Of a DNA stretch of 64,000 nt, positions 53,707 to 62,833 are shown piece after piece (the first letter of the stretch is position 1; every line of letters begins with the position of its first letter). Made by a program: the position numbers and the translations under genes. A model generated the notes under the pieces. The model had not been told where the DNA came from and did no database searches. It saw nothing but the letters and a program-made list of their open reading frames with translations. The DNA lies in assembly GCF_030680395.1 (NCBI RefSeq), contig NZ_JAUXVR010000025.1:124001-188000 (forward strand), read 5' to 3'. Source of the stretch: Methylobacter sp. (lineage in GTDB: Bacteria; Pseudomonadota; Gammaproteobacteria; Methylococcales; Methylomonadaceae).

Positions 53707-53955
53707 TTATTTAACAGGGGCGACTGGCGTTTGGTGCATTCGAGCACCAAGACCGTGAGGCGTGAACATGCCGGTTGCAAAAGCTATGAAAATAAAAATG
53801 AATAATATAATTGAAAGTGTAATGCGAAAAGTCAGTGCTTTGACTGTTTTTTCGGATTGTTCCTGAGTATTGTGTTTGACCAGATGGAATAGTGCTGAGC
53901 CCAGGCTGATAATTATCAGGATAAAGGCGATAATAACGATGCTTTTTATAATCAT
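53707..53955 (-). CDS. Twin transmembrane protein (DUF2909)
   Basis: The 82-aa protein has two membrane helices joined by a short polar turn (HLVKHNTQEQSEKTVKAL) and a His/Pro-containing C-terminal tail. This matches the DUF2909 family, which is commonly encoded in reverse orientation inside cox clusters. An accessory or assembly role for the oxidase is likely but unproven. Confidence 0.85.
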   Translation of the reverse strand: MIIKSIVIIAFILIIISLGSALFHLVKHNTQEQSEKTVKALTFRITLSIILFIFIFIAFATGMFTPHGLGARMHQTPVAPVK

Positions 53956-54061
53956 GAGTACAGTTATGTTCGTTGATGGGTAAGGTTTTTGTATTCTCGG
54001 TTATTTAGCTGTCTGTGCCAATAGGATAAAGAAAAAAGCATGATTTCTCGGATACTAGTCA

Positions 54062-54784
54062 ATGAAGTTTAAAATCATTCCAACATTAGTTTATTTGTGC
54101 CTGTTACCAGCATTGATTGCGCTCGGAATGTGGCAATTAGATCGCTCAGAACAAAAACGGGCATTTCTCAAAGCGCAAGAACAATCGGCCGCAACTGAAA
54201 CGCTGCATTTGTCGACGGTTCTTGAAAATAATACAGAAACACTGAGGTACAGAAATGTCGAGGCTATGGGGCGTTACGACGTGGCGCACCAGTTTTTGAT
54301 AGATAATCAAATCAGCGACGGAAGAGTAGGCTATTTTGTCTTGACGCCATTTATATTGACGGGGGAAACCAAGGCGGTTTTGGTGAACAGGGGCTGGATT
54401 CCTTTAAATAAAGATCGGTCGATTCTGCCTGATTTACAGATTAATAAGGCGGAAGCAATTATTACCGGACGGATTAATAATTTTCCAAGTGTTGGTATAA
54501 AATTAGCAGGGGCGGAAATTCCAACCGAGGGTTGGCCATCGGTAGTGCAGGTGGTTGATAGTGACGTTTTAGCTAAAAAATTAGGTTATTCATTATTTCA
54601 ATTCCAGATTGAACTGGCTAAAGAGTTACCTGATGGCTATAAGCGGGAATGGCATACATCAACCATTATGCAGCCCGAACAACATACGGCCTATGCAATT
54701 CAATGGTTTGCATTGGCATTGACACTAACGATACTATTTATTTGGTACAGTTTTAAAAACAACGATGCAAAATCAAAAAAATAA
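54062..54784 (+). CDS. SURF1-family oxidase assembly protein
   Basis: The 240-aa protein has terminal membrane helices (about 7-22 and 210-230) and SURF1 marks: GMWQLDRSEQKRAFL, RYRNVEAMGRYD, LVNRGWIPLNK and the final HTAYAIQWFALALTL. SURF1 helps load heme A into subunit I. It overlaps the next gene by 20 bases. Confidence 0.93.
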   Translation: MKFKIIPTLVYLCLLPALIALGMWQLDRSEQKRAFLKAQEQSAATETLHLSTVLENNTETLRYRNVEAMGRYDVAHQFLIDNQISDGRVGYFVLTPFILTGETKAVLVNRGWIPLNKDRSILPDLQINKAEAIITGRINNFPSVGIKLAGAEIPTEGWPSVVQVVDSDVLAKKLGYSLFQFQIELAKELPDGYKREWHTSTIMQPEQHTAYAIQWFALALTLTILFIWYSFKNNDAKSKK

Positions 54785-55361
54785 AAATCATATATTAATT
54801 CTGGTTATTTTTGGGATGTCGGTTATCCCCTTTTTAATCGCTTGGGGTTTAAAAGAAAATCCGCGGCTCCTAAAAGGGCAAACCAATCATGGGCAGTTAA
54901 TAACGCCGCCATTAACAACCGAGCGTGGTGATCTAACCGGCTTCGACCGGTTTTCAACTGATAATATGTCCGAGCTTGCCGGACACTGGCTGCTGGTAAA
55001 CGTCATTCCAAATGGCGATTGTAATGAATCGTGTGTGGAGGCTATTCATAAAACCAAACAGTTGCGGTTAATGCTGAATAAAGAATTGACCCGTACGCGT
55101 CGAATCGTCATGGTCTTAAAAGACGTTGCGCCGGAAACCGCGAGCAAGTGGTGGGAAGATGACAAGACCTTGTTAAGAGTTAAGCCCAATGATGCGGTTA
55201 TCAAGAAAATTGCCGCGATCAGGCAAGGCCATATTCCTGACGGGATGCTTTTGTTAATGGACCCGCTGGGTAATTTAATGATGCAGTATGAACCGGGTTT
55301 CGATCCTTACAACGTAAAAAGTGACCTTATGCATCTTTTGCGAATCTCACAAATTGGATAG
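54765..55361 (+). CDS. SCO-like thioredoxin-fold protein of the cox cluster
   Basis: The 198-aa protein has an N-terminal membrane helix (about 9-27). A thioredoxin-like domain follows with CNESC near residue 87, similar to the C-x3-C copper site of SCO proteins. PDGMLLLMDPLGNLMMQYEPG gives the typical cis-Pro/His region, although the expected His is not obvious. It probably helps copper or redox maturation of the oxidase. It lies between surf1 and ctaA, where this family is usual. Confidence 0.8.
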   Translation: MQNQKNKNHILILVIFGMSVIPFLIAWGLKENPRLLKGQTNHGQLITPPLTTERGDLTGFDRFSTDNMSELAGHWLLVNVIPNGDCNESCVEAIHKTKQLRLMLNKELTRTRRIVMVLKDVAPETASKWWEDDKTLLRVKPNDAVIKKIAAIRQGHIPDGMLLLMDPLGNLMMQYEPGFDPYNVKSDLMHLLRISQIG

Positions 55362-55372
55362 TGGAAAATAAA

Positions 55373-57367
55373 ATGTTTAGAAAAATAACTCTCTTTAGCG
55401 TTGTTTTAGCTTTAATAGTTATCGTAGCAGGTTCATACGTTCGGTTATCTGGAGCAGGTCTGGGCTGTCCTGATTGGCCTGGATGCTATGGACAGGCCAT
55501 TGTTAGCGAGCAAGCCGATTTTAAAGCGCATGCAGCGGAGGCATTTCCCGGTCAGACGCCCGATATTGAAAAAGCCTCGAAGGAAATGAGTCACCGTTAT
55601 CTGGCGGCAACCTTGGGCGTGACTGTCTTGTTGTTGGCGTTGCTTTCGTGGCGAGAACAACAAAGTCGCCGGGCAGTCGTTACGGCCGCATTGGGTCTGG
55701 TAATTTTAGTCGGATTACAGGCGGCTTTAGGCATGTGGGCCGTAAAATTGCATGCTATGCCGATTGTCGTAACCGGCCATTTGTTGCTGGGCATGATGAC
55801 TTTATGGCTGCTGTTCTGGTTGTATTTACGGGTTAACCCGAAAGCTTCGCTGCTTACAGTACGCGGCAATGGCTTGGCGTTGTTTGCCCGAGTTGCAATA
55901 GGGGTGTTGTTTTTAGAGATTGTTTTAGGCAGCTGGGTTAGCGCTAACTATGCCGCTTTAGCTTGTTCGGGATTTCCTCAATGTAATGGCGCATGGTGGC
56001 CTAAAGCGGATTATCAAACGGCGCTGGATTTATTTAGCGGCTTAAGCACAGGTTATACCGGCGTCATCGCATTCGATGCGCAAGTCGCCGCAAATTGGCT
56101 GCATAGGGTCGGTGCGATGGTTAGTTTTATCGTGCTTACGTTGTTGATGTTGAACGCGACATCGGCGCATCATCCAAAACCGGTCAGGCGAGCAGGCTTA
56201 TGGCTAAGTGTGCTGCTGTTGGCGCAGGTTGGCTCAGGCATTATCGGCGTCAAATTGGGGCAGCCTTTATGGGCGGCGATGGCTCATAATGCTTTTGCAG
56301 CATTGTTAATGTTGCCGTTGATTACTATCAGTTTTTACAGTCGATATGGTTATGTTGAAGAACTAAAGCGTCCCGTAGAAGTTGAGCCGCAACGAGAAGG
56401 TGTGGTTGTCCCTGCGGAGGAAGAAGTCTATCCGGTAGCGGAACCCGAGTCGTTATATTTACGCCTTAAGACGCAGTTAAAGCGCACCCGTTCCGGGCTC
56501 AGCGGAGTATTGGCGCATATCCCTATCGGTCGACAAGAAATTAACGAGGATTTGCTGGAGGAAATTGAAGCCAGTTTGTTAATGGCTGATATAGGCGTTG
56601 ATGCGACCACAGAAATAATCAAGCGTTTGACCGAAAGTGTTGAGCGCCACCAGCTTAATGACGGTGAGGCATTATCAGCCGCCTTAAAGCAAGAACTGCT
56701 AAGTATGCTCCAACCCTGTAGCAAGAATTTGCATATCCCCAAGCAGGATAAACCTTTTGTTATCCTGGTTGTCGGCGTCAACGGCGCAGGTAAAACCACA
56801 ACCATCGGTAAACTCGCCAAGCGCTTGCAAGCTCAAGGCCATAGCGTCATGTTAGCGGCCGGCGATACGTTTAGAGCCGCGGCTGTCGAGCAATTGCAAA
56901 CTTGGGGCGAGCGTAATAATATTCATGTGGTCGCACAGCATACCGGAGCTGATTCGGCATCCGTTATTTATGACGGCGTTCAATCCGCGCAGGCGAAAGG
57001 TATAGATGTTTTAATTGCCGATACGGCCGGGCGCTTGCATACAAAATCCAACCTGATGGACGAATTAAAAAAAGTAAAACGGATCATCAGTAAGCTGGAT
57101 GAAACAGCGCCTCATGAAGTGCTGCTGGTACTGGACGCCGGCACCGGGCAAAATGCCTTGTCGCAAACCAAACTGTTTAATGAGACTGTGGCATTGACAG
57201 GCTTGGTTCTGACCAAACTTGATGGCACGGCAAAGGGCGGTATTATTTTCGCTCTGGCTAAACAGTTCGAAATTCCCATTCGTTTTATAGGAATAGGCGA
57301 AGGTATTGATGATCTGCAGGATTTCGATGCAGATGCTTTTGTAAATGCATTGTTTGTTAAAGACTAA
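55373..57367 (+). CDS. ctaA-ftsY: Heme A synthase CtaA fused to signal recognition particle receptor FtsY
   Basis: A single open frame encodes two complete proteins. Residues about 1-330 are heme A synthase: eight membrane helices, GLGCPDWPGCYG and all four heme-ligand His (H78, H140, H248, H309, counted from GTG 55361). Residues about 365-668 are the FtsY NG domain: GVNGAGKTTTIGKLA, GDTFRAAAVEQL, DTAGRL and TKLDGTAKGG. A short acidic linker (about 335-362) replaces the usual FtsY A domain. ctaB is missing, and ftsE-ftsX follow as in normal ftsYEX operons. ATG 55373 fits the CtaA N-terminus better than GTG 55361. If real, the CtaA helices would anchor the SRP receptor. Confidence 0.85.
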   Translation: MFRKITLFSVVLALIVIVAGSYVRLSGAGLGCPDWPGCYGQAIVSEQADFKAHAAEAFPGQTPDIEKASKEMSHRYLAATLGVTVLLLALLSWREQQSRRAVVTAALGLVILVGLQAALGMWAVKLHAMPIVVTGHLLLGMMTLWLLFWLYLRVNPKASLLTVRGNGLALFARVAIGVLFLEIVLGSWVSANYAALACSGFPQCNGAWWPKADYQTALDLFSGLSTGYTGVIAFDAQVAANWLHRVGAMVSFIVLTLLMLNATSAHHPKPVRRAGLWLSVLLLAQVGSGIIGVKLGQPLWAAMAHNAFAALLMLPLITISFYSRYGYVEELKRPVEVEPQREGVVVPAEEEVYPVAEPESLYLRLKTQLKRTRSGLSGVLAHIPIGRQEINEDLLEEIEASLLMADIGVDATTEIIKRLTESVERHQLNDGEALSAALKQELLSMLQPCSKNLHIPKQDKPFVILVVGVNGAGKTTTIGKLAKRLQAQGHSVMLAAGDTFRAAAVEQLQTWGERNNIHVVAQHTGADSASVIYDGVQSAQAKGIDVLIADTAGRLHTKSNLMDELKKVKRIISKLDETAPHEVLLVLDAGTGQNALSQTKLFNETVALTGLVLTKLDGTAKGGIIFALAKQFEIPIRFIGIGEGIDDLQDFDADAFVNALFVKD

Positions 57368-57375
57368 AGAAGTTT

Positions 57376-58032
57376 ATGTTAAAGTTTGATAATGTCAGTA
57401 TGAGGTACCCTGGCGCAGGCGATGTCTTGCGTAATGTCAGTTTTCATCTGCAGCGCGGTGAAATGGCTTTTCTGACAGGGCATTCAGGGGCTGGAAAAAG
57501 CACATTATTGAAATTGATTGCTGTTATTGAGCGTTGCAGCCGGGGACAGGTTTTATTGGATGGTCAAGATCTCAATCAGGCTAAGGACAGACAGGTTCCT
57601 TTTATACGCAGGAAAGTAGGCTTGATTTTCCAGGATTACAAACTGCTACAGGACAGAACGGTTTTCGATAATGTGGCGTTGCCTTTAGTGATAGCAGGTT
57701 ACGGGCACCATGAAGTTTCCCGAAGGGTGAGGGCATCATTGGATAAAGTCGGCCTATTAGGCAAAGAAAGGAAATATCCCGCTGTCTTGTCCGGTGGCGA
57801 GCAGCAGCGGGTTGGGATTGCTCGGGCGGTGGTTAATAAGCCGCCGATGATTTTGGCCGACGAGCCAACCGGAAATCTCGATCCGGAATTGTCCGCAGAA
57901 ATCATGCATTTGTTTGAACAGTTTCAACAGGTTGGCGTCACTATATTGATTGCCTCGCATGATATTTCATTGATTGGACAAATGAATCATCGAATCTTAA
58001 AGCTGGATCACGGTCAGCTGGTTGCAAGTTAA
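57376..58032 (+). CDS. ftsE: Cell division ATP-binding protein FtsE
   Basis: The 218-aa ABC ATPase has Walker [10 protein letters not shown], signature LSGGEQQRV and Walker [12 protein letters not shown]. With FtsX it controls peptidoglycan hydrolases at the division site. It lies nine bases after the ctaA-ftsY frame and directly precedes ftsX. Confidence 0.96.
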   Translation: MLKFDNVSMRYPGAGDVLRNVSFHLQRGEMAFLTGHSGAGKSTLLKLIAVIERCSRGQVLLDGQDLNQAKDRQVPFIRRKVGLIFQDYKLLQDRTVFDNVALPLVIAGYGHHEVSRRVRASLDKVGLLGKERKYPAVLSGGEQQRVGIARAVVNKPPMILADEPTGNLDPELSAEIMHLFEQFQQVGVTILIASHDISLIGQMNHRILKLDHGQLVAS

Positions 58033-59031
58033 ATGATGAAGCACGTTAAAAAAAAACCGGGTAAACAGGAGCCGCGCTGGCAAACCAAAATTTCCGGAGG
58101 GAATTTTGTCGATAAATTTCATGCTTATCGGAACCTTCATGCGCACGCGTTGTTTTCGAGTCTTGGGCGATTAGTCGCGTCACGATTCTCTTCTGCAATG
58201 ACGATCATTGTGCTGGCGATTGCCATTTCACTCGCCAGCGGCTTTTATATTCTGGTGGCCAACCTCCAGCAGTTGGCGGGCAATTTGGAAGCCAGTAATC
58301 AAATCTCTTTATTTCTTAAAGATGAGATTTCAGAAGCAAAGGCAAACAAGTTTGCAGCCAGCATCAGGCAAAATCCCGACATTCAGGAGGTTAAATTAAT
58401 TACCAAAGAGCAGGCACTGGAAGAGTTTCAGTTACACAGCGGATTCGGTGAAGCCGTAAAAGCCCTGGAAAAAAATCCGCTACCGATTGTTATTCAGGTG
58501 TTACCCAAAAATTCATTGGAAAACGAACAGGCGCTTGAGGTTTTAGTTGATGATTTTAAGCGCTCGGCAGAAGTTGATTTTGCCCAGATGGATATGCAAT
58601 GGGTCAAACGCCTGCAGTCTATTATGGAAGTGGCACGACGCGGTGTTATCCTGTTGAGTTTGTTATTGGGTGCGGGAGTGCTGTTTATTACTGCCAATAC
58701 CATACGCCTGGAATTGCATACTCGCCGAGATGAAGTCGTGATCGCAAAACTGGTGGGTGCGACCAACGGTTTTATTCATAGGCCGTTTTTGTACAGCGGT
58801 TTCTGGATTGGCTTTTTTTCCGGCGTGACTGCATGGTTTATTGTTACAACGATCATGCTGATTTTAAAACAACCTGTCGAAAAGCTTTCCAGACTTTATG
58901 ATGACGCTTTCCATGTGCTGTTTTTCGGCTTTACCGAAACCTTGGCATTGCTGTTCATCTCGTCGGTGTTAGGTGTGGTGGGTTCATGGATAGTACTGCA
59001 TTTCCAACTGCGGCAATTAAAACCCGAGTAG
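58033..59031 (+). CDS. ftsX: Cell division protein FtsX
   Basis: The 332-aa protein has a basic cytoplasmic N-terminus, a first membrane helix (about 55-75), a periplasmic domain and three C-terminal membrane helices. The block LHTRRDEVVIAKLVGATNGFI is typical of the FtsX-type permease fold. It starts immediately after ftsE. The stop is eight bases before the CIRCE element. Confidence 0.95.
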   Translation: MMKHVKKKPGKQEPRWQTKISGGNFVDKFHAYRNLHAHALFSSLGRLVASRFSSAMTIIVLAIAISLASGFYILVANLQQLAGNLEASNQISLFLKDEISEAKANKFAASIRQNPDIQEVKLITKEQALEEFQLHSGFGEAVKALEKNPLPIVIQVLPKNSLENEQALEVLVDDFKRSAEVDFAQMDMQWVKRLQSIMEVARRGVILLSLLLGAGVLFITANTIRLELHTRRDEVVIAKLVGATNGFIHRPFLYSGFWIGFFSGVTAWFIVTTIMLILKQPVEKLSRLYDDAFHVLFFGFTETLALLFISSVLGVVGSWIVLHFQLRQLKPE

Positions 59032-59038
59032 AAAATTA

Positions 59039-59065
59039 TTAGCACTCTTTCTTGCAGAGTGCTAG
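59039..59065 (+). promoter_or_regulatory. CIRCE (HrcA operator) upstream of rpoH
   Basis: TTAGCACTC, nine bases, then GAGTGCTAG. The CIRCE consensus is TTAGCACTC-N9-GAGTGCTAA, so 17 of 18 defined bases match. It lies between ftsX and rpoH, 33 bp before the rpoH ATG. HrcA binding would repress rpoH at normal temperature. hrcA itself is not in the window. Confidence 0.88.
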
Positions 59066-59098
59066 AATTCAAAAAAAGTTTTTTACATGGGAGTCTCA

Positions 59099-59956
59099 AT
59101 GAGTAACGCATTAGCTTTACCTATTAATTTATCGGTCGGAACATTCGACGCCTATTTAAATGTCGTCAGGCAAATGCCTAAATTGACAGTAGAACAGGAA
59201 CGCGAGTTAGCCTTAAAGTTTAGAGATGACGGCGATTTGGAAGCCGCACGCGAATTGGTGATGACCAATTTGCGCTTTGTGATTCACGTTGCCAGAGGCT
59301 ACAGCGGTTATGGCTTGTCTATGCCGGATATTATTCAGGAAGGTAATATCGGCTTGATGAAAGCCGTTAAACGTTTTGATCCTGATGTCGGCGTGCGTTT
59401 GGTTTCTTTCGCCGTACACTGGATTAAAGCCGAAATTCACGAGTATGTGATTAAGAACTGGGGCATTGTAAAAGTTGCTACAACCAAGGCGCAACGCAAA
59501 CTGTTTTTTAACCTGCGTAAATCCAAACAGGATTTAGGCTGGCTATCCAATGATGAGGCGGTGGCGATTGCCAAAGATCTTGATGTCGATGTCAGTGTTG
59601 TTTACGAAATGGAAAAACGCTTGGGCAGCAGGGATATGTCATTTGATATGCCGGTCGATGAATCAACGGAAGAAAGTTATGTTGCTCCAGCCAGCTATCT
59701 TCATCAGCACGGCGCCGATCCTGCGGTACTGCTTGAGAATTCGGATTGGGAAGGCCATGAGCAGGATTTATTGGCAGATGCGATGGCGGAGTTGGATGAA
59801 CGCAGCCTGGATATTCTTTCAAGCCGCTGGTTGATGGATAAAAAAGCTACATTGCATGAGCTTGCCGAACGCTACAATGTCTCTGCTGAGAGGATCAGGC
59901 AATTGGAGCAAAATGCGATGAAAAAGTTGAGAGCAGCGGTTGAACTTGCCGCTTGA
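59099..59956 (+). CDS. rpoH: Heat-shock sigma factor RpoH (sigma-32)
   Basis: The 285-aa sigma factor has the RpoH box QRKLFFNLR and region 2 (MPDIIQEGNIGLMKAVKRFDP). Its region 4 helix-turn-helix is ATLHELAERYNVSAERIRQLE. I prefer ATG 59099 because GGGAG lies five bases upstream; ATG 59087 would add four residues. It follows ftsX as in E. coli. The CIRCE element upstream adds HrcA control to the usual translational control of sigma-32. Confidence 0.96.
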   Translation: MSNALALPINLSVGTFDAYLNVVRQMPKLTVEQERELALKFRDDGDLEAARELVMTNLRFVIHVARGYSGYGLSMPDIIQEGNIGLMKAVKRFDPDVGVRLVSFAVHWIKAEIHEYVIKNWGIVKVATTKAQRKLFFNLRKSKQDLGWLSNDEAVAIAKDLDVDVSVVYEMEKRLGSRDMSFDMPVDESTEESYVAPASYLHQHGADPAVLLENSDWEGHEQDLLADAMAELDERSLDILSSRWLMDKKATLHELAERYNVSAERIRQLEQNAMKKLRAAVELAA

Positions 59957-59974
59957 GTGATAATTGGTAATAGC

Positions 59975-60012
59975 AAAAAAGGCTTAGCGATGACATCGCT
60001 AAGCCTTTTTTA
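59975..60012. terminator. Terminator after rpoH
   Basis: AAAAAAGGCTTAGCGATG pairs with CATCGCTAAGCCTTTTTT around a two-base loop region. The symmetrical A and T tracts let it serve the convergent small gene as well. Confidence 0.9.
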
Positions 60013-60057
60013 TTGCTTACGGTTTAATATAACCGTAACAGATTTTTTAAAACGATT

Positions 60058-60294
60058 TTAAGCCGGCGTGAGTATATCGAGAACCGTTTGGGCCTGTTTA
60101 GCCGTTTCAATGCCAAGATTGGTCAGATAGCCTCCGTCATCTTGGGATACCAGACCTTTTGCGAATAGCCGGTGAGTAGCGGCAATAGTTTCCGGTGAAG
60201 CTGTTTTATGTACCTTGATTCCTTCTTGAGTGGTGGACAGGTTATAGCGCACAAGAATGTTCAGTTCTTCTACAATATCTTTGGTATAGGGCAT
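60058..60294 (-). CDS. TIGR02647-family small protein
   Basis: The 78-aa protein reads VEELNILVRYNLSTTQEGIKVH, then ETIAATHRLFAKGLVSQDDGGYLTNLG. This matches my memory of the TIGR02647 family of Pseudomonas and relatives. No function is known. The C-terminal part looks like a winged-helix fragment (GLVSQDDGGYLTNLGIETAKQA). Confidence 0.8.
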   Translation of the reverse strand: MPYTKDIVEELNILVRYNLSTTQEGIKVHKTASPETIAATHRLFAKGLVSQDDGGYLTNLGIETAKQAQTVLDILTPA

Positions 60295-60364
60295 AGTAAA
60301 TCCTCATGACTCATTGATTTAAAGGAATAGCATAATGCTATTTATAAAGAAGGAGTATCTTTTT

Positions 60365-61054
60365 TTACGTAGTCTTTTTTCTCGCGACGATTACGCCATC
60401 ACGGGTCGGATTGATGAATGCGTCAAATTCAGGATCATTAAAAATGAGTTCATTGTGTTCAATAATCGCCTCAGTCCAGCCGGGAAAAATATCGGTAGGA
60501 TTTTCTACCGCCACTCGGCCGCGCCAAAGCACATTATCGGCAATATAAAGCCCGCCGGGGCGAATCCTGTCTTTAGCCATAAGCCAAATTGCCGGATAAT
60601 CGCCTTTATCGACATCGTTATAACAGATGTCGAATGGCCCTTCAGTCTGAGCAAAAACATCTTGAGCCATACCGACCCGAAAATCTATTCGATCCCACAA
60701 GCCGGCAGCATTGAGATATTGCTCGGCTTTTTCCTGATTGAGAAAGTCGGCATCGGTGCAAATCACTCGGCCTTTGGGGCCGACCGCTCTGGCAAACCAA
60801 TAGGCTGAATATCCGTAGCCGCTGCCGAATTCAAATACCCGTTCAGCATTGATCATTTTGGCCTGCGCTTCAATGAATGCTCCCACCAGACGGCCAACGA
60901 TAGGGAAGTTGTTTTTCTGCGCGAGTGCTTCCATCTCTGCCAACACCGGATGATCCGTATTATGCAGCAAACTATGCATGTAATTTTCAATAGCCGGATT
61001 GACTGGAATCAACACGCCTGGATTTGAAACGGTTGGGGATTTTATATCGGCCAT
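60365..61054 (-). CDS. Family 3 O-methyltransferase
   Basis: The 229-aa SAM enzyme has VFEFGSGYGYSAYWFARAVG as motif I, ICTDADF, and DICYNDVDKGDYP with the metal-binding Asp residues. It resembles the caffeoyl-CoA/catechol O-methyltransferase family. The substrate in this organism is unknown. It stands alone between a small gene and a decayed region. Confidence 0.88.
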   Translation of the reverse strand: MADIKSPTVSNPGVLIPVNPAIENYMHSLLHNTDHPVLAEMEALAQKNNFPIVGRLVGAFIEAQAKMINAERVFEFGSGYGYSAYWFARAVGPKGRVICTDADFLNQEKAEQYLNAAGLWDRIDFRVGMAQDVFAQTEGPFDICYNDVDKGDYPAIWLMAKDRIRPGGLYIADNVLWRGRVAVENPTDIFPGWTEAIIEHNELIFNDPEFDAFINPTRDGVIVARKKTT

Positions 61055-61182
61055 TAGCGGTTCCTCATGATATGTGTTTGTTGAAGATGAATGCCGTTGC
61101 CCGTTTATCAGGCACGGGGCTTTTAAAACAATTTAATTTCACTGTGGTAGTTATCCCGAACAGAACCGACATACCTTTATGC

Positions 61183-61308
61183 AAAATTATCTTGTTTCTG
61201 CCAATGTCTTTGGCGCGATACAGCGCTTTATCGGCGTGATCCTAATGCCTGACAATCCTGTCGCTGTCGTCCGGGAAAAATGTTGGATTGAGGCTTATCG
61301 ATACTCAG
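61183..61308 (-). pseudogene. Decayed 3' fragment of a GGDEF-domain gene
   Basis: Read on the minus strand, the region encodes LSIDKPQSNIFP, then after a frameshift PDDSDRIVRH, an in-frame TAG, and ADKALYRAKDIGRNKI. The last segment is the conserved end of diguanylate cyclase domains. No GGDEF active site is present. The remaining bases of the 390-bp gap (61055-61182 and 61309-61445) hold nothing else I recognise. Confidence 0.75.
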
Positions 61309-61445
61309 TCGCTATAATAAGGTTTAATTATGCAACTTTTATACAGAAAATGGGATTTTTTCGAGGATTTATGCCGATTAAATATGTAGAGAAGTAAAAA
61401 TAATTATGTTGAGGGATTTTGATCGTTTTACGCCATAAGTTTCTT

Positions 61446-62324
61446 TTATAGGTCAGCTGATAACTTATCGATCATATTTTCTGCCTGATGAAGATAGCTT
61501 TGTCCGAACAGGTTCAGATGATTGAGTATATGGTATAAGTTGTACAGCGTTTTTCTGCGCGCATAGCCCGGATCCAGCGGATAAACGGCTTGATAAGCCT
61601 GATAAAATGTTGGGCTGAAACCGCCGAATAATTCGGTCATCGCCAGATCCGTTTCCCGGTCGCCAAAGTAGCAGGCCGGGTCATAAATGACCGGATTGCC
61701 CTGTTCATCCGCCGCAACATTGCCGCCCCACAAATCGCCATGCACCAAAGCCGGTTGCGGTTGATAGCCGGAAAACAACGGTTTTAAATTTGTACGGAGT
61801 TTTTCGCCCAGGGTTTGTAAGCGACCGCCATAGCCCTTGGCTGCAGCCAGTGTTAATTGATGCCCCAAGCGTTGCTCTTGCCAGAATATAATCCAGTCGT
61901 GGTAGTGGCCGTTGACCTGTGTCGTGCTGCCGATGGTGTTGTCGCGGTGCCAACCGAAATAGGCCTGTTTTTGCAGATGCAGCTGCGCAAGTTGTTGCCC
62001 CAGCAACTGTTCGGAACGGCTGTTCAGGTTATGTAAATCGATATATTCAAGCACCAAAAAGGCATGGTCGGCAGTTTGGCCGCAAACAACAAGCTTCGGT
62101 ACACGGATGGCCTGAGCTTGTGCCAGGGCTTGCAAGCCTGCGGCTTCGGCTTCAAACATGGCAAGCCGTTCAGGCGTATTTAACTTGACAAAAAAACTTA
62201 CATTTTCAGCTTGTAACCGGTAAGCCGCATTAATATCGCCGCCCGGTAGCGGCTGTGCCTTGAGCAACTTAAAAGGCTGCCGGGTTGCCGATTCGATATG
62301 TTGGACAATGGCCTGCCAGTTCAT
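61446..62324 (-). CDS. Fructosamine kinase family protein
   Basis: The 292-aa protein has the kinase-like fold of fructosamine-3-kinases: GGDINAAYRL, FVKLN, the catalytic LVHGDLWGGN and YDPACYFGDRETDLAM. Bacterial homologs (YniA) repair glycated proteins or phosphorylate ketosamines. It overlaps the downstream-lying YgjP-like gene start by one base, so the pair is probably co-transcribed. Confidence 0.92.
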   Translation of the reverse strand: MNWQAIVQHIESATRQPFKLLKAQPLPGGDINAAYRLQAENVSFFVKLNTPERLAMFEAEAAGLQALAQAQAIRVPKLVVCGQTADHAFLVLEYIDLHNLNSRSEQLLGQQLAQLHLQKQAYFGWHRDNTIGSTTQVNGHYHDWIIFWQEQRLGHQLTLAAAKGYGGRLQTLGEKLRTNLKPLFSGYQPQPALVHGDLWGGNVAADEQGNPVIYDPACYFGDRETDLAMTELFGGFSPTFYQAYQAVYPLDPGYARRKTLYNLYHILNHLNLFGQSYLHQAENMIDKLSADL

Positions 62325-62827
62325 CAGTAGAGCTTGCCGAATAAATCCATATGCGTCAGATACAGCCGCATATCCAGCTCAAACCGGTGATAAGACGGTT
62401 CCATGTGCTCGCACAGCTGGTAAAACGCCTTGTTATGATCCTTCTCCTTTAAATGCGCCAGCTCATGCACGACGATCATCCTTAAAAATTCCAGAGGCAC
62501 ATTTTTGAACAGCGAGGCTACCCTGATTTCATTTTTTGCCTTGTGTTTGCCGCCCTGTACTCTGGAGATAAAGGTATGAAGGCCCAAGGCATGATGAAGA
62601 TCTTTAATCTTATCGTCATAAATTACCTTGCTAAGCGGCTGGGACTGCTTGAGCGAAGCGTTCTTCATATCAACGGCATAAGCATAAAGTGCTTTATCCG
62701 TCCTGATCGTGTGAGGAGCCGGGTATTTTTTCAACAGCGTCTCGCCCAGTTTATTGTTATCGATTAGCAGGCGCACCTGGCTGGTCACGTTTTCAGAATA
62801 GCCGATTAAATATTTCAATTCATGCAT
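62324..62827 (-). CDS. YgjP-like zinc metallopeptidase, short form
   Basis: The 167-aa protein carries HELAH in VVHELAHLKEKDHNKAFY and the RVQGGKHKAKNEIRVASLFKNVP segment that precedes it. It is related to the 249-aa protein at 17781-18530 but lacks that protein's N-terminal half. A zinc-dependent hydrolase is expected; the substrate is unknown. Confidence 0.85.
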   Translation of the reverse strand: MHELKYLIGYSENVTSQVRLLIDNNKLGETLLKKYPAPHTIRTDKALYAYAVDMKNASLKQSQPLSKVIYDDKIKDLHHALGLHTFISRVQGGKHKAKNEIRVASLFKNVPLEFLRMIVVHELAHLKEKDHNKAFYQLCEHMEPSYHRFELDMRLYLTHMDLFGKLY

Positions 62828-62833
62828 GGTTTA

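Noticed and set aside
55361-57367. Two separate genes ctaA and ftsY
   Set aside because: No stop codon, frameshift or clear internal start with a ribosome-binding site separates the two parts in this sequence.
61024-61397. Plus-strand ORFs of 71 and 72 aa
   Set aside because: They are antisense to the decayed GGDEF fragment and have no support of their own.
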